DNA of 64,000 nucleotides from Parabacteroides sp900760525 (GCF_049860805.1 NZ_CP187555.1:1488001-1552000); one strand, 5' to 3'; shown: positions 33,940 to 43,591, counted from the first letter of the stretch. Numbers and translations are program-made. Notes: generated from the letters alone by a model not told the origin.

Positions 33940-34995
33940 ATGGATAAGATCAAAACAGGTTTGGCCGCCTTCGGTATGTCGGGACAGATATTCCATGCTC
34001 CGTTTATCAGTACGAACCCTGCTTTCTGCCTGGCAGCCATCACGGAACGCAGCAAGGAGCTGTCGAAGGAGCGTTATCCTTCTGCCCGTATAGTGCGCAG
34101 CTTTGAAGAGCTGATCGCAATCGACGAATTGGAATTAGTCGTTGTCAATACGCCGGACAGCACCCATTACGAGTATGCACGAAAAGCACTCGAAGCGGGA
34201 AAGAATGTGATTGTCGAGAAACCTTTCACGACAACCGTAGAGCAGGGACAGGAACTGGTCGGCCTCGCCCGGAGCAAAGGGCTGGCGATAAGCGTCTATC
34301 AGAACAGACGCTGGGATTCGGATTTTCTGACTGTGCGGGAAGTGCTGGATAAGGGGCTGCTGGGGCGCTTAGTCGAGTTCGAATCGACTTTCCCCCGCTA
34401 CCGCAACTTCATCAAACCGGGGACATGGAAGGAAACCGGCGAAATGGGCGGCGGACTGACCTATAACCTCGGAGCGCATGTGATCGACCAGGCGGTTCAG
34501 TTGTTCGGTGTGCCGGAAGCGGTTTTTGCCGATATCGACATCATGCGTACGGGCGGCGTGGTAGATGACTATTTTGTGATCCATCTGCTCCGTCCCGCCA
34601 AGGCGCCACATGTCAAAGTGACCCTCAAATCCAGCTACCTGATGTGTGAACCGGAACCCCGTTTCGTCTTGCACGGCACGGAAGGCTCGTTTGTCAAATA
34701 CGGCCTGGACCGCCAGGAAGCCGATCTGAATGACGGACGGATGCCCGGCACGCCCGGCTGGGGAGTGGAAGAGGAAAGCATCTGGGGCCTCCTGCACACA
34801 GAGAAAGACGGAAACGCCGTCCGCCGCAAATATCCCAGCCTTGCCGGAAACTATGCGGGATTTTACGACAACATATACCGCCATCTCCGCCTCGGCGAAC
34901 CGCTCCTGACGGATGCCGCCGGCGTATTGCCTGTCATCCGCCTGATCGAGGCGGCTTGGGAGAGCAGCAAAGAGGGAAAGGTAATTAAAATCTGA
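33940..34995 (+). CDS. Gfo/Idh/MocA-family NAD(P)-dependent oxidoreductase
   Basis: 351 residues. The Rossmann fold starts at once (GLAAFGMSGQIFHAPFI), with VNTPDSTHYEYARKAL near 70 and the family's catalytic-lysine motif VIVEKPFTT near 92-100. The C-terminal alpha/beta substrate domain contains TYNLGAHVIDQAVQLFG near 172-188 with the usual histidine. It resembles the YvaA/YdgJ-type inositol or sugar dehydrogenases by the HAPFI motif. The real substrate cannot be told. It is single, with its own promoter and terminator. Confidence 0.92.
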   Translation: MDKIKTGLAAFGMSGQIFHAPFISTNPAFCLAAITERSKELSKERYPSARIVRSFEELIAIDELELVVVNTPDSTHYEYARKALEAGKNVIVEKPFTTTVEQGQELVGLARSKGLAISVYQNRRWDSDFLTVREVLDKGLLGRLVEFESTFPRYRNFIKPGTWKETGEMGGGLTYNLGAHVIDQAVQLFGVPEAVFADIDIMRTGGVVDDYFVIHLLRPAKAPHVKVTLKSSYLMCEPEPRFVLHGTEGSFVKYGLDRQEADLNDGRMPGTPGWGVEEESIWGLLHTEKDGNAVRRKYPSLAGNYAGFYDNIYRHLRLGEPLLTDAAGVLPVIRLIEAAWESSKEGKVIKI

Positions 34996-35010
34996 AAATA
35001 AAGTATTTTG

Positions 35011-35044
35011 ATGAAATAGTCCGGTTTACTCCGGACTATTTCAT
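35011..35044 (+). terminator. Terminator after the oxidoreductase gene
   Basis: Perfect 14-bp stem, ATGAAATAGTCCGG (35011-35024) with CCGGACTATTTCAT (35031-35044), six-base loop; short T-run. Confidence 0.8.
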
Positions 35045-35054
35045 TTAATATACC

Positions 35055-35062
35055 TATATTTG
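35055..35062 (+). promoter_or_regulatory. -7 element of the toxin-antitoxin pair
   Basis: TATATTTG, 30 bases before the antitoxin ATG. Confidence 0.5.
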
Positions 35063-35091
35063 CAACAGTATCAACATTAATACTTTATATT

Positions 35092-35346
35092 ATGACAACT
35101 ATGGAATTAAACGCGATGAAGCAACTTTTGATAGAAGAGATTCAAGGCATAACCAATCCTGAATTGATTGCTTATCTAAGGAAATCTCTGGATAAGTTCG
35201 TATCCATGAACTTTGTTCCAATAAAACGACCTTGTGTTTATACACATGATGAACAAATGGAAATACTACGACAGTCATTGGAAGACGACAAAAATGGTTT
35301 AGGAATCTCTACCGAAGAACTTGAAGAAGAAATAAAAACATGGTAA
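35092..35346 (+). CDS. Antitoxin of a type II (ParE/RelE-like) module
   Basis: 84 residues, no known family named with certainty. The first half is helical (MKQLLIEEIQGITNPELIAY) and could dimerise or bind DNA; the C-terminal part is acidic (STEELEEEIKTW), as in antitoxins that wrap the toxin. It precedes the toxin and overlaps it by seven bases, the usual antitoxin-first order. The assignment rests on the partner. Confidence 0.75.
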   Translation: MTTMELNAMKQLLIEEIQGITNPELIAYLRKSLDKFVSMNFVPIKRPCVYTHDEQMEILRQSLEDDKNGLGISTEELEEEIKTW

Positions 35347-35663
35347 AAAAACAGAACCCGACGTGGTTACCCCAAGCCAAAAAACAATTGAAAGAAATTT
35401 ATACGTTTTATAAACCTATGTCAAATGGTAAAGTTGCTCGAAAAAGAATCGATCCTATCACAGATGCTGCAAACAGTTTAGTCCGTCAGCCATTAATGGG
35501 GAAAATAGAAACAGTTGAACCTCAAAGCAAACAAGTCTTTCGTAGTTTTGTTGTCGGTGACTATAAAATCATATATTATATACGAGAAGATATTATTAAA
35601 ATTGCTGCCATTTTCGATTGCCGTCAAAATCCATCCAACTTATGCACAATGTTGAAGTTATAA
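35340..35663 (+). CDS. ParE/RelE-superfamily toxin
   Basis: 107 residues. It shows the toxin fold: WLPQAKKQLKEIYTFY at the N-terminus, a middle helix (DAANSLVRQPLMGK), then strands RSFVVGDYKIIYYIREDIIK and AAIFDCRQNPSNL at the end. ParE proteins poison gyrase and RelE proteins cut mRNA; which applies is not clear from residues here. The pair is wedged between two housekeeping genes. Confidence 0.88.
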   Translation: MVKKQNPTWLPQAKKQLKEIYTFYKPMSNGKVARKRIDPITDAANSLVRQPLMGKIETVEPQSKQVFRSFVVGDYKIIYYIREDIIKIAAIFDCRQNPSNLCTMLKL

Positions 35664-35686
35664 GGAGATTTCAATACTATTTTATC

Positions 35687-35714
35687 TTGTATACAATTTT
35701 TTATCGTAAATTTG
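35687..35714 (+). promoter_or_regulatory. glyA promoter
   Basis: TTG (35687-35689), 17-base spacer, TAAATTTG (35707-35714), 56 bases before the glyA ATG. Confidence 0.5.
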
Positions 35715-35770
35715 CCAGCGATCCCCTAAAAGAAGCAGGGGACTCATTGCAATAACCAATTTTACATGTA

Positions 35771-37051
35771 ATGAAAAGAGACAATATCATTTTCGACATC
35801 ATTGAGAAGGAACATCAGCGCCAGGCAAAAGGCATCGAGCTGATCGCTTCCGAAAACTTTGTAAGCGACCAGGTGATGCAAGCCATGGGAAGCTGCCTGA
35901 CCAACAAATACGCTGAAGGATATCCCGGCAAGCGCTATTATGGAGGTTGCGAAGTAGTAGACCAGAGCGAAACCATCGCCATCGAACGGTTGAAACAGAT
36001 TTTCAATGCAGAATGGGCTAACGTACAGCCGCATTCAGGTGCACAGGCTAATGCAGCCGTATTCTTAGCAGTCCTGAACCCGGGCGACACATTCCTCGGC
36101 CTGAACCTGGCACACGGCGGCCACCTTTCACACGGTTCTCCTGTAAACAGCTCCGGTATCTTATACCATGCTACGGAATATAACGTAAAAGAAGACACCG
36201 GCCGTGTCGATTACGACCAGATGGAAGAAGTCGCTTTACGCGAAAAGCCGAAATTGATCGTAGGTGGCGGTTCCGCTTATTCCCGTGAATGGGACTACAA
36301 ACGGATGCGTGAGATTGCAGACAAAGTTGGCGCTCTGTTGATGATCGACATGGCACACCCTGCCGGCCTGATCGCTGCCGGATTGCTGAACAACCCGCTG
36401 GAATATGCCCATATCGTAACTTCTACGACCCATAAGACTTTGCGTGGCCCGCGCGGAGGTATCATCCTCTTAGGTAAAGATTTCGAAAACCCCTGGGGCA
36501 AGAAGACTCCGAAGGGAGAGATCAAGAAGATGTCCCAACTGTTGGATTCAGCCGTGTTCCCCGGCATACAGGGAGGTCCGCTGGAACACGTGATCGCCGC
36601 TAAAGCAGTCGCTTTCGGCGAAGCATTGGAACCGGAATACAAGACTTACCAGACACAGGTTAAAGCAAATGCCGCTGCTATGGCAAAAGCATTTATGGAT
36701 AAAGGTTACAAGATCATCTCCGATGGTACGGACAACCACAGCATGCTGATCGACCTGCGCAAGAAGTTCCCCGAACTGACCGGTAAGGTAGCTGAAAAGG
36801 CATTGGTTGCCGCCGATATCACCGTAAACAAGAACATGGTTCCGTTCGACAGCCGCTCTGCATTCCAGACTTCCGGCATCCGTGTCGGAACTCCGGCTAT
36901 CACGACCCGCGGCGCTAAAGAACCGCTGATGGCCGAGATCGTCGAGCTGATCGATACCGTACTGGCTGCACCTGAATGCGACAAAACTATCACGGCTGTT
37001 CGCGAAAAGGTGAACAGCATCATGAAGGAATATCCTATCTTCGCTTGGTAA
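35771..37051 (+). CDS. glyA: Serine hydroxymethyltransferase
   Basis: 426 residues, normal length. A PLP enzyme interconverting serine and glycine with tetrahydrofolate. Visible motifs: ELIASENFVSDQVM, NKYAEGYPGKRYYGGCE, QPHSGAQANAAVF, MIDMAHPAGLIAAG, and the PLP lysine in TSTTHKTLRGPRGG near 218-231. Its single upstream promoter and an AT-rich hairpin repeat downstream (37061-37123) suggest a one-gene unit. Confidence 0.99.
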   Translation: MKRDNIIFDIIEKEHQRQAKGIELIASENFVSDQVMQAMGSCLTNKYAEGYPGKRYYGGCEVVDQSETIAIERLKQIFNAEWANVQPHSGAQANAAVFLAVLNPGDTFLGLNLAHGGHLSHGSPVNSSGILYHATEYNVKEDTGRVDYDQMEEVALREKPKLIVGGGSAYSREWDYKRMREIADKVGALLMIDMAHPAGLIAAGLLNNPLEYAHIVTSTTHKTLRGPRGGIILLGKDFENPWGKKTPKGEIKKMSQLLDSAVFPGIQGGPLEHVIAAKAVAFGEALEPEYKTYQTQVKANAAAMAKAFMDKGYKIISDGTDNHSMLIDLRKKFPELTGKVAEKALVAADITVNKNMVPFDSRSAFQTSGIRVGTPAITTRGAKEPLMAEIVELIDTVLAAPECDKTITAVREKVNSIMKEYPIFAW

Positions 37052-37060
37052 AATGATAGA

Positions 37061-37123
37061 TTTATGATTTTTGATTTATGATTTATGCGTCACAGAAATA
37101 AATCATAAATCATAAATCATAAA
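37061..37123. repeat. AT-rich hairpin of TTATGATTTATGATT / AAATCATAAATCATAA repeats
   Basis: Two blocks of tandem seven-base TTTATGA-type units, one forward and one as reverse complement, separated by CGTCACAGAAAT. A related block lies at 62826-62912. It could act as a weak terminator for glyA. Confidence 0.6.
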
Positions 37124-37166
37124 TTTCTTTCTTCTTCCTAAATCAATCAAATCACATAAATAATTT

Positions 37167-39515
37167 ATGAAAACACTTTTATCACTTTGTGTCGGCGCAG
37201 CACTTTGTATACTTGCGTCATGCAGCGAAGGGCCTACCAAACAGATGCCTTACAACCAGGGCATCAATGTTATCCCGACGCCTGTAAGCCTCGTCCAGAA
37301 CGAGGGCAGTTTTAAACTAAGCAAAAACACAGCCTTCTCCGCTTCCACTCCGGAAGCTAAAACAGTTGCCGAATATTTTGCCGCCCAAATGAATCTTGCC
37401 ACCGGCTACCAGATTACCGTCAGTGACAAGGCTGCCTCAAACGGCATTACACTGGCAATCGACGAAGCGCTGGATGTAAACAACGAGGGCTACACGCTGG
37501 ATGTCACTCCGAAAAGCGTGACAGTCAAGGCAAAGACACCGCAAGGCTTGTTCTACGGCATGCAAACATTCATGCAGCTGCTTCCGGCCGAAATCGAAAG
37601 CCCGGCAGCCGTCAGCGGCATTGCCTGGACGGCTCCCTGCGTAACGGTGAAAGACGAACCGCGTTTCGAATATCGTGGTATCATGCTCGATCCTTGCCGT
37701 CATTTCATCCCGGTAGAGAATGTGAAGAAACACTTGGATGTACTGGCTTTGTTCAAGATCAACCGTATGCACTGGCACTTGACGGACGACCAGGGCTGGC
37801 GCATCGAGATCAAGAAATACCCGAAACTGACGGAAGTCGGTTCCAAACGCATTGATGGCGAAGGAACGGAGTACAGCGGTTTCTACACACAAGACCAGAT
37901 CAAGGAGATTGTCAAATATGCGGCAGACCGCTTCATCACGATCGTTCCCGAAATCGAACTTCCGGGACATGAGTTAGCTGCAATCTCGGCATACCCGGAA
38001 TTGTCTTGCAAGGGCGAACCGACAACTCCGCGTATTATCTGGGGCGTCGAAGATATCGTATTGTGTGCCGGCAAGGAAGAACCGTTCGAGTTCTTGCAGG
38101 ATGTTTTCGACGAAGTCGCTCCTCTTTTCCCCGGCGAATATATCCATATAGGCGGTGACGAATGCCCGAAATCAAGCTGGAAAGAATGTCCGCTCTGCCA
38201 GAAACGCATCCGCGAAGAAGGTTTGAAAGCCGACAAGAACCACTCTGCCGAAGAAAAATTGCAGAGCTATTTCGTCCAGCGCATGGAAAAATACCTGTCC
38301 GAGAAGCATGGCAAAAAGATCATCGGATGGGATGAAATCCTCGAAGGCGGCCTCGCTCCTTCCGCAACGGTTATGTCCTGGCGTGGTGAAGAAGGCGGTA
38401 TCGCTGCTGCCAACATGGGACACGAAGCGATCATGACTCCGGGAAGCGGTGGTATGTACATCGACCAGTTCCAGGGCGATCCGAAGATCGAACCGGTTTC
38501 TATCGGCGGTTACGATCCGTTGTCAAGAGTGTATGCATACAATCCGACGCCCGACACTTTGGTCGCTACCGGAAAGGCGAACCTTATCAAAGGCGTACAA
38601 ACAAACCTGTGGTCCGAATATATGTATAACACAGACCTGTTGGAATACCGTGCTTACCCGCGTGTGCTGGCATTGGCTGAAATCGGCTGGACTCCGCTGG
38701 CCCGTAAGGATTATAAAGACTTCGAACGTCGCCTGGATAATGCTTTGGTTCGTCTGGACGAGCTTAACATCAACTACCATATCCCGCAGCCGGAACAACC
38801 GAACGGTTCATGCAATTTCGTTGCTTTCACCGACAAGGCTTCTCTGGAATTCAAGACAACCCGCCCGATCAAGGTGGTTTATACAATCGACGGTTCCGAA
38901 CCGACTCCGGAGTCAACGGTCTATTCCGCTCCGATCGAGTTCACGGAATCCGGCGTTCTGAAGATACGTTCCGTATTGCCTTCCGGTAAGATGAGCAAGA
39001 CTCGTACGATCACAGTCGAAAAGCAAGCATTGGCTCCTGCCAAAGAGGTTGCCAAGACTGCTCCGGGACTGGAAATGCAGGTGACTGACGGTATGTTCCT
39101 GAATGCTTCCAAACTGGGCGATGTAAAGGAATGGAAGAAATCGGTGATCAAAGACTTGCGCGAAATCACCAGCGTGGTGAAAACAAGCGAATCCATGCGG
39201 GGTGTCAAGCAGTATGCCGCCATTGCTACCGGTTATGTAAACATTCCGGAAGACGGCGTTTACTATATTTCTTCGGACAACGAAGAGGTCTGGATCGACG
39301 GCAAATTGTTAGTGAACAACGGTGGCGAAGTAAAACGCTTCTCCCGCCACGACAGTTCGGCCGCCTTGTCGAAAGGCTTGCACGAGATCAAGGTGGTATT
39401 CTTAGGGCATATCATCGGCGGCTGGCCTTCAAACTGGAACGACGGTAGCGTGAAACTCCGCAAAGCCGATAGCGACAAGTTTGTCAAAATCACTCCTGAA
39501 ATGTTAGTTCATTAA
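37167..39515 (+). CDS. GH20 beta-N-acetylhexosaminidase lipoprotein
   Basis: 782 residues. Lipobox LASC near residue 17-20, so it is a lipoprotein. Domain order: GH20 N-terminal domain (about 30-165), GH20 catalytic barrel (about 168-510) with the catalytic pair in YIHIGGDECPKSSW near 331-344, then a chitobiase C-terminal beta-sandwich (about 550-620, VVYTIDGSEPTPESTVYSA) and a PA14-like C-terminal domain (about 640-780: YAAIATGYVNIPEDGVYYIS, EVWIDGKLLVNN). It releases terminal GlcNAc or GalNAc from glycans outside the cytoplasm. Typical of host-glycan foraging. Confidence 0.95.
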   Translation: MKTLLSLCVGAALCILASCSEGPTKQMPYNQGINVIPTPVSLVQNEGSFKLSKNTAFSASTPEAKTVAEYFAAQMNLATGYQITVSDKAASNGITLAIDEALDVNNEGYTLDVTPKSVTVKAKTPQGLFYGMQTFMQLLPAEIESPAAVSGIAWTAPCVTVKDEPRFEYRGIMLDPCRHFIPVENVKKHLDVLALFKINRMHWHLTDDQGWRIEIKKYPKLTEVGSKRIDGEGTEYSGFYTQDQIKEIVKYAADRFITIVPEIELPGHELAAISAYPELSCKGEPTTPRIIWGVEDIVLCAGKEEPFEFLQDVFDEVAPLFPGEYIHIGGDECPKSSWKECPLCQKRIREEGLKADKNHSAEEKLQSYFVQRMEKYLSEKHGKKIIGWDEILEGGLAPSATVMSWRGEEGGIAAANMGHEAIMTPGSGGMYIDQFQGDPKIEPVSIGGYDPLSRVYAYNPTPDTLVATGKANLIKGVQTNLWSEYMYNTDLLEYRAYPRVLALAEIGWTPLARKDYKDFERRLDNALVRLDELNINYHIPQPEQPNGSCNFVAFTDKASLEFKTTRPIKVVYTIDGSEPTPESTVYSAPIEFTESGVLKIRSVLPSGKMSKTRTITVEKQALAPAKEVAKTAPGLEMQVTDGMFLNASKLGDVKEWKKSVIKDLREITSVVKTSESMRGVKQYAAIATGYVNIPEDGVYYISSDNEEVWIDGKLLVNNGGEVKRFSRHDSSAALSKGLHEIKVVFLGHIIGGWPSNWNDGSVKLRKADSDKFVKITPEMLVH

Positions 39516-39534
39516 TTAATGTGATACTAAACGG

Positions 39535-39569
39535 AAAAGGCTGCTTCTGTAGAGAGGCAGCCTTTCTTG
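39535..39569 (+). terminator. Terminator after the GH20 gene
   Basis: AAAAGGCTGC (39535-39544) pairs with GCAGCCTTT (39557-39565), followed by CTTGTTTT. Confidence 0.7.
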
Positions 39570-39581
39570 TTTTATCCGGCA

Positions 39582-39654
39582 AGCATCGGACTGCAGATGG
39601 ACGGGCATCGGATAAACACGGAATAGGCATCCGGTCCGGATCCGATGCTTATCG
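39582..39654 (-). terminator. Imperfect hairpin after the GH51 gene
   Basis: AGCATCGGA and TCCGATGCT sit at the two ends of this stretch, and CATCGGA or CATCCGG recurs inside it. It lies just beyond the minus-strand arabinofuranosidase stop; the T-run is poor, so its role as terminator is a guess. Confidence 0.35.
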
Positions 39655-39659
39655 CTCTG

Positions 39660-42107
39660 TCAGTCGATCTTCAACTTCATTATCGTAATCGAGTTCGGAG
39701 GGAAATTATACACTCTGGGGCCACTCAACGAGAACGATATTTCCTTTGTCTCCGGTACGATCGCATCAGGTTTGCTATACGTGTTACGCGCTTCGGGATC
39801 TCCTGCCAGCTGAATGATTTCAGCCGTGTTTTTGATGCTGACTCCTTGCAGGTCCAACTCCGTCTTCTCTTCGTGTTGTGTCGTATTGATTACTTTGAGT
39901 ATAATCGTATGGGTCTCTTTATCCAACGTTGCAGTTGAAATCAATGAAGGAATACCGGGAAGTATCGCTTCATGAACCAATGTGTCATTCACGAAATATC
40001 CGATCTGTTCGCCTTTACAAGCGATCTTCACATTATACCAACGGTTACTCTGGAACGGATACGGGACAGGCGTGCACAATGTATCCCTCACTCCCCCCGC
40101 CTGGCGATAGAACTCGGCAACACCTGTTCCGATCGTCAACCCGATATAATCATTCTGTTCTCCCGGAAGTCCGTTGTCACGCACACGAAACTGGATTTGC
40201 CCGCTCCCCTTCGTCCGTCTGATATCGGCCGAGAACGTATAATCATAGTCAGACGGATTCCCTAAAAGAATGTAGTTCCATCTGTTTGCTACAGGTGTCA
40301 ATGTGCCTTGGCCGACGGTCCAGCCTCCGGTCATAACGGAACCTTCCGTAACCGGGATGCCGTCTATTTTCACCTCCCTGAATTCATAACTGTTATCGAA
40401 GAGTTCGATACCCGCTTGTCCGAAAGTAACCTGTGGCCTCTGGTAAGTACGGACCTCGGTCTTCAGCACTTCGTCTCCCCGGTTCGTGCCGAACATCCGC
40501 AAAAGGTAGTAGGAAGGAGAAAGAGCAACCTTTTCGCCGTCAAAAGAGATGGCCGGATAGCGCTCTATCTTGTATTTCGTATTTCCTAAAACCGGGGCGT
40601 AAGCCAGACGCTTCACGATATCCTGCCCGTTCTCTGCTCCTGCAAGGAAACAAGCCTCCCCGATAGCAGCCCGCAAGCTTCCGGGAGTCGCTCCACCGGA
40701 CAGGCCGAATTCACCGATAAAGGCAGGGGGCATCCGGCGCGTACGCCCGGATGCAAAACGGTTATGATTGGACTGCAAAAACGATTCGCTCGAATAGAAA
40801 TGGGTATCCGACCATTCATTCCTGTTTTTCCCTCTCACGTCGGAACTGCTTATCACCGTAACATCCGGATAAGTCTCCTGGATCGCTTTCTTAAACAACT
40901 CGAAACGTTTGCTATATTCCAGTCCGTAATTTTCGCTGCCGATCTCCACATACTTCAGTCCGAAAGGCTCCGGATGTCCATGCTTGGCCCGCAAAGCACC
41001 CATAATGGAATCGGCCGGTTCGTTGGCATAGGCGATGGCATCCAAAGCATCCTGCACCAGTTTTCCCATCGCCGTTATATCTTCGTAACGCGGACGGCGG
41101 CTTTGGCTCGTCACGCCGCTATTGATGACATAGACCGGTTCGGCGTCCAAGTCTTCGCACATCTGCAGATATTCATGATAACCGGTACCGTTTGTCGTAC
41201 CGTATGCCCAAACATTCCAGAAATGTTTACGTTCAGCAATATCCCCAACGGTTTCATGCCAGACCGGATAAGTTCCGGCCGTATATCCTTCAACAAAACT
41301 TCCGCCGGGAAAGCGTATAAATGCAGGCTTCAATGCAGCAATCAGCTCCATCAGCCCGGGACGTAATCCATTCGGACGGCCTTTCCATGTTTTTTGCGGG
41401 AACAGGGAAACGACATCCAGCCAGAAAACAGCCGAGCTGTCCGTCGTTATCGTCAACACGGCTTTGTCCGTATTCGAAGTAGCGGTAAAGGTATGCTTGT
41501 ATTTCCTCCACTCGTAGGCCGGAGCGACACGGAAAACTTCGCTGAAAGCGGTCTCCCCCGTAGAGTCGGCCAAAGCAAGACTTACGGTCTTCGGAACCAT
41601 GGAGGCTCCTTTCATATAAAAAGACAGATCGTATTTCTCACCTTTGCGAAGAGGTATTCCTCCATACCCTTCGGCAACGACACCCCCTTTTCCCGTTTCG
41701 GCTGAAGCGGACACCGAGACCAGCAGGGAACGCCGGTTCTTATCGTTAATCAGCTCTTTGGTGTCAGGGTACATATAAGATGTTGCAGAAAAACAACGCC
41801 ATCCCGGCACCGAATCCGAGCGCAAAAAGGGAATACTCCACCCATTCGGTGTAGTCAGAACCCGGCGAACAGGATCATACGGACAGTTCAAAGGAGGCAC
41901 TCCGTCTTCAAAGCTCCGGTTTTGTATCAGTTCCGCATAGATACCACCATCCACCGCATGGTTGATTTCCTCAATGGTCAAACCATACAATTCCTTGTTT
42001 ACAGGAATGGTCAAACCATCCCCTTCTATTAGAATAGAAGATGTTACAGGCATTTCCGGCTGACAACCGGCTAATAAGAGCGCTAATAGAATTAAATTCG
42101 ATTTCAT
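39660..42107 (-). CDS. GH51-type alpha-L-arabinofuranosidase lipoprotein
   Basis: 815 residues. Lipobox LLAGCQ near 12-17. A CBM4/9-like carbohydrate-binding domain at about 25-235 is inserted early (NRSFEDGVPP, FYMKGASMVPKTVSLALAD). The catalytic barrel follows (PAFIRFPGGSFVEGYTAG near 260), with acid/base Glu in VEIGSENYG near 388 and nucleophile Glu in FIGEFGLSGG near 465. A C-terminal beta domain and a LamG-like module (about 590-760) end the protein. It would release arabinose from plant arabinans or arabinoxylan. No SusC/SusD pair is adjacent. Confidence 0.9.
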   Translation of the reverse strand: MKSNLILLALLLAGCQPEMPVTSSILIEGDGLTIPVNKELYGLTIEEINHAVDGGIYAELIQNRSFEDGVPPLNCPYDPVRRVLTTPNGWSIPFLRSDSVPGWRCFSATSYMYPDTKELINDKNRRSLLVSVSASAETGKGGVVAEGYGGIPLRKGEKYDLSFYMKGASMVPKTVSLALADSTGETAFSEVFRVAPAYEWRKYKHTFTATSNTDKAVLTITTDSSAVFWLDVVSLFPQKTWKGRPNGLRPGLMELIAALKPAFIRFPGGSFVEGYTAGTYPVWHETVGDIAERKHFWNVWAYGTTNGTGYHEYLQMCEDLDAEPVYVINSGVTSQSRRPRYEDITAMGKLVQDALDAIAYANEPADSIMGALRAKHGHPEPFGLKYVEIGSENYGLEYSKRFELFKKAIQETYPDVTVISSSDVRGKNRNEWSDTHFYSSESFLQSNHNRFASGRTRRMPPAFIGEFGLSGGATPGSLRAAIGEACFLAGAENGQDIVKRLAYAPVLGNTKYKIERYPAISFDGEKVALSPSYYLLRMFGTNRGDEVLKTEVRTYQRPQVTFGQAGIELFDNSYEFREVKIDGIPVTEGSVMTGGWTVGQGTLTPVANRWNYILLGNPSDYDYTFSADIRRTKGSGQIQFRVRDNGLPGEQNDYIGLTIGTGVAEFYRQAGGVRDTLCTPVPYPFQSNRWYNVKIACKGEQIGYFVNDTLVHEAILPGIPSLISTATLDKETHTIILKVINTTQHEEKTELDLQGVSIKNTAEIIQLAGDPEARNTYSKPDAIVPETKEISFSLSGPRVYNFPPNSITIMKLKID

Positions 42108-42313
42108 GGTGCAAACTTAAAGAATAATTTCAATAAAAAGCCCCATCGATGCCAGTATTGAAAACGACTCTGATCCAAACTATTCTTTCTAAAGAAATGC
42201 TAATGATTTTATTTTTAAGCGTTTTAGCAAAACATCTTTAATATACAAAACAAAAGTTTCAGCGAAATAGAATTTATTTTCGGGAAAAAGACGTTTATGT
42301 CAACAGAATTAAA

Positions 42314-42321
42314 TACATTTG
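42314..42321 (+). promoter_or_regulatory. -7 element of the receiver-histidine kinase gene
   Basis: TACATTTG, 44 bases before the ATG. Confidence 0.5.
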
Positions 42322-42364
42322 TATCATTGATAGTGTTTGAATATCAAGAAAAGTACAGAATCAA

Positions 42365-43483
42365 ATGGAAAACTTAGCATCACAATATACTGTATTAGTG
42401 GTAGACGATGTGCCAACTAACGTCATGCTTGTGCAAGCAATACTAAAAAAAGAAGGTTATACACTACTAACGACAGACAGCGGAGCTAAAGCGCTACGCA
42501 TCGCCCAGGAAAGGCATCCTAATCTTATCTTGCTCGATATAATGATGCCGGAGATGGATGGATATGAGGTGTTGCAACATTTGAAAAGTAATCCGGAAAC
42601 AAACAACATCCCCGTCATTATCATGTCAGCCCTGAGCGATATGCAAAGTATCGTAAAGGGGTACCAGCTGGGGGCAACGGAATATGTAACAAAACCTTTC
42701 CAACGGGAAGAATTGGTGAAGCGTGTCGCCCACCGTTACGAACTGTTCAGCATTAAACGTATCAAGCAGGAACTTGAAAACACGATCGAATCCCGTGATA
42801 CGCTCTATTCGGTTATCGCTCACGATTTGCGTTCTCCACTCGGTTCTTTGAAAATGATGAATAACGCGATCCTGATGATGGTCGATAAGAATCAGGTAAG
42901 CAACGAGGTCTACGAAATGCTTCAGATGATGAACAAGACATCCGAAGAAATATTCCAACTTCTCGATAATCTTTTGAAATGGGCTAAGAATCGCTTAAAC
43001 AAACAGAGTATCTACAGGCAACAGGTCGATATCAACAGTATCGTCAGCAGTACCGCCGAAATCTTTATTCCGATGGCTACCCAAAAAGGGATATCTATCA
43101 AGCTCGAAGGTTTGGATAAAGAATTGATGGGGTCGATAGATATCGATATGGTAAAGACAATCGTCCGCAATCTGGTTTCCAACGCTGTTAAATTCAGCTA
43201 CGAAAAAGGTATGATTACAGTATCTACCAAAACAGACGGAGACTTCGTCGTTGTCAGCGTGAAAGACTCCGGTAAAGGAATCAAGAAGGAAGACCAGGGC
43301 AAACTGCTGAAACAAAACACTCATTTTACTTCCTACGGGACAAATAACGAAAAGGGTTCCGGTTTGGGCTTAATGTTATGCAAGGACTTTGTCGAACAAC
43401 TCGGCGGTAAACTGTGGTTTGATTCCGAAGAAGGGAAAGGCACTACTTTCCATTTCTCTTTGAAAGCATTGAATCAGGAATGA
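42365..43483 (+). CDS. Receiver-first hybrid histidine kinase
   Basis: 372 residues. The receiver domain comes first (about 8-125): TVLVVDDVPTNVMLVQAI, phosphoacceptor Asp in LILLDIMMPEMDG near 57, and the Thr/Lys switch (SALSD and TKPF). A short linker leads to a HisKA domain (SVIAHDLRSPLGSLK, His near 155) and a HATPase domain (NLVSNAVKF, DSGKGIK, GSGLGLMLCKDFVEQ). No membrane helix or sensory domain, so the receiver itself must be the input: a cytoplasmic relay kinase downstream of another sensor. An IS element sits in its terminator region. Confidence 0.93.
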   Translation: MENLASQYTVLVVDDVPTNVMLVQAILKKEGYTLLTTDSGAKALRIAQERHPNLILLDIMMPEMDGYEVLQHLKSNPETNNIPVIIMSALSDMQSIVKGYQLGATEYVTKPFQREELVKRVAHRYELFSIKRIKQELENTIESRDTLYSVIAHDLRSPLGSLKMMNNAILMMVDKNQVSNEVYEMLQMMNKTSEEIFQLLDNLLKWAKNRLNKQSIYRQQVDINSIVSSTAEIFIPMATQKGISIKLEGLDKELMGSIDIDMVKTIVRNLVSNAVKFSYEKGMITVSTKTDGDFVVVSVKDSGKGIKKEDQGKLLKQNTHFTSYGTNNEKGSGLGLMLCKDFVEQLGGKLWFDSEEGKGTTFHFSLKALNQE

Positions 43484-43542
43484 CACGACAATAGAATATA
43501 TGACAATAAAAAGGGACATTCAGTAAATGTCTTTAAAAACAT

Positions 43543-43591
43543 AAAATGGCATATGAAGATGCTTTGTTCATATCATCTCATATGCCATTTT
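43543..43591 (-). terminator. Hairpin inside the left end of the IS
   Basis: AAAATGGCATATGA (43543-43556) pairs with TCATATGCCATTTT (43578-43591). It is beyond the transposase stop and inside the terminal repeat. Confidence 0.7.
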
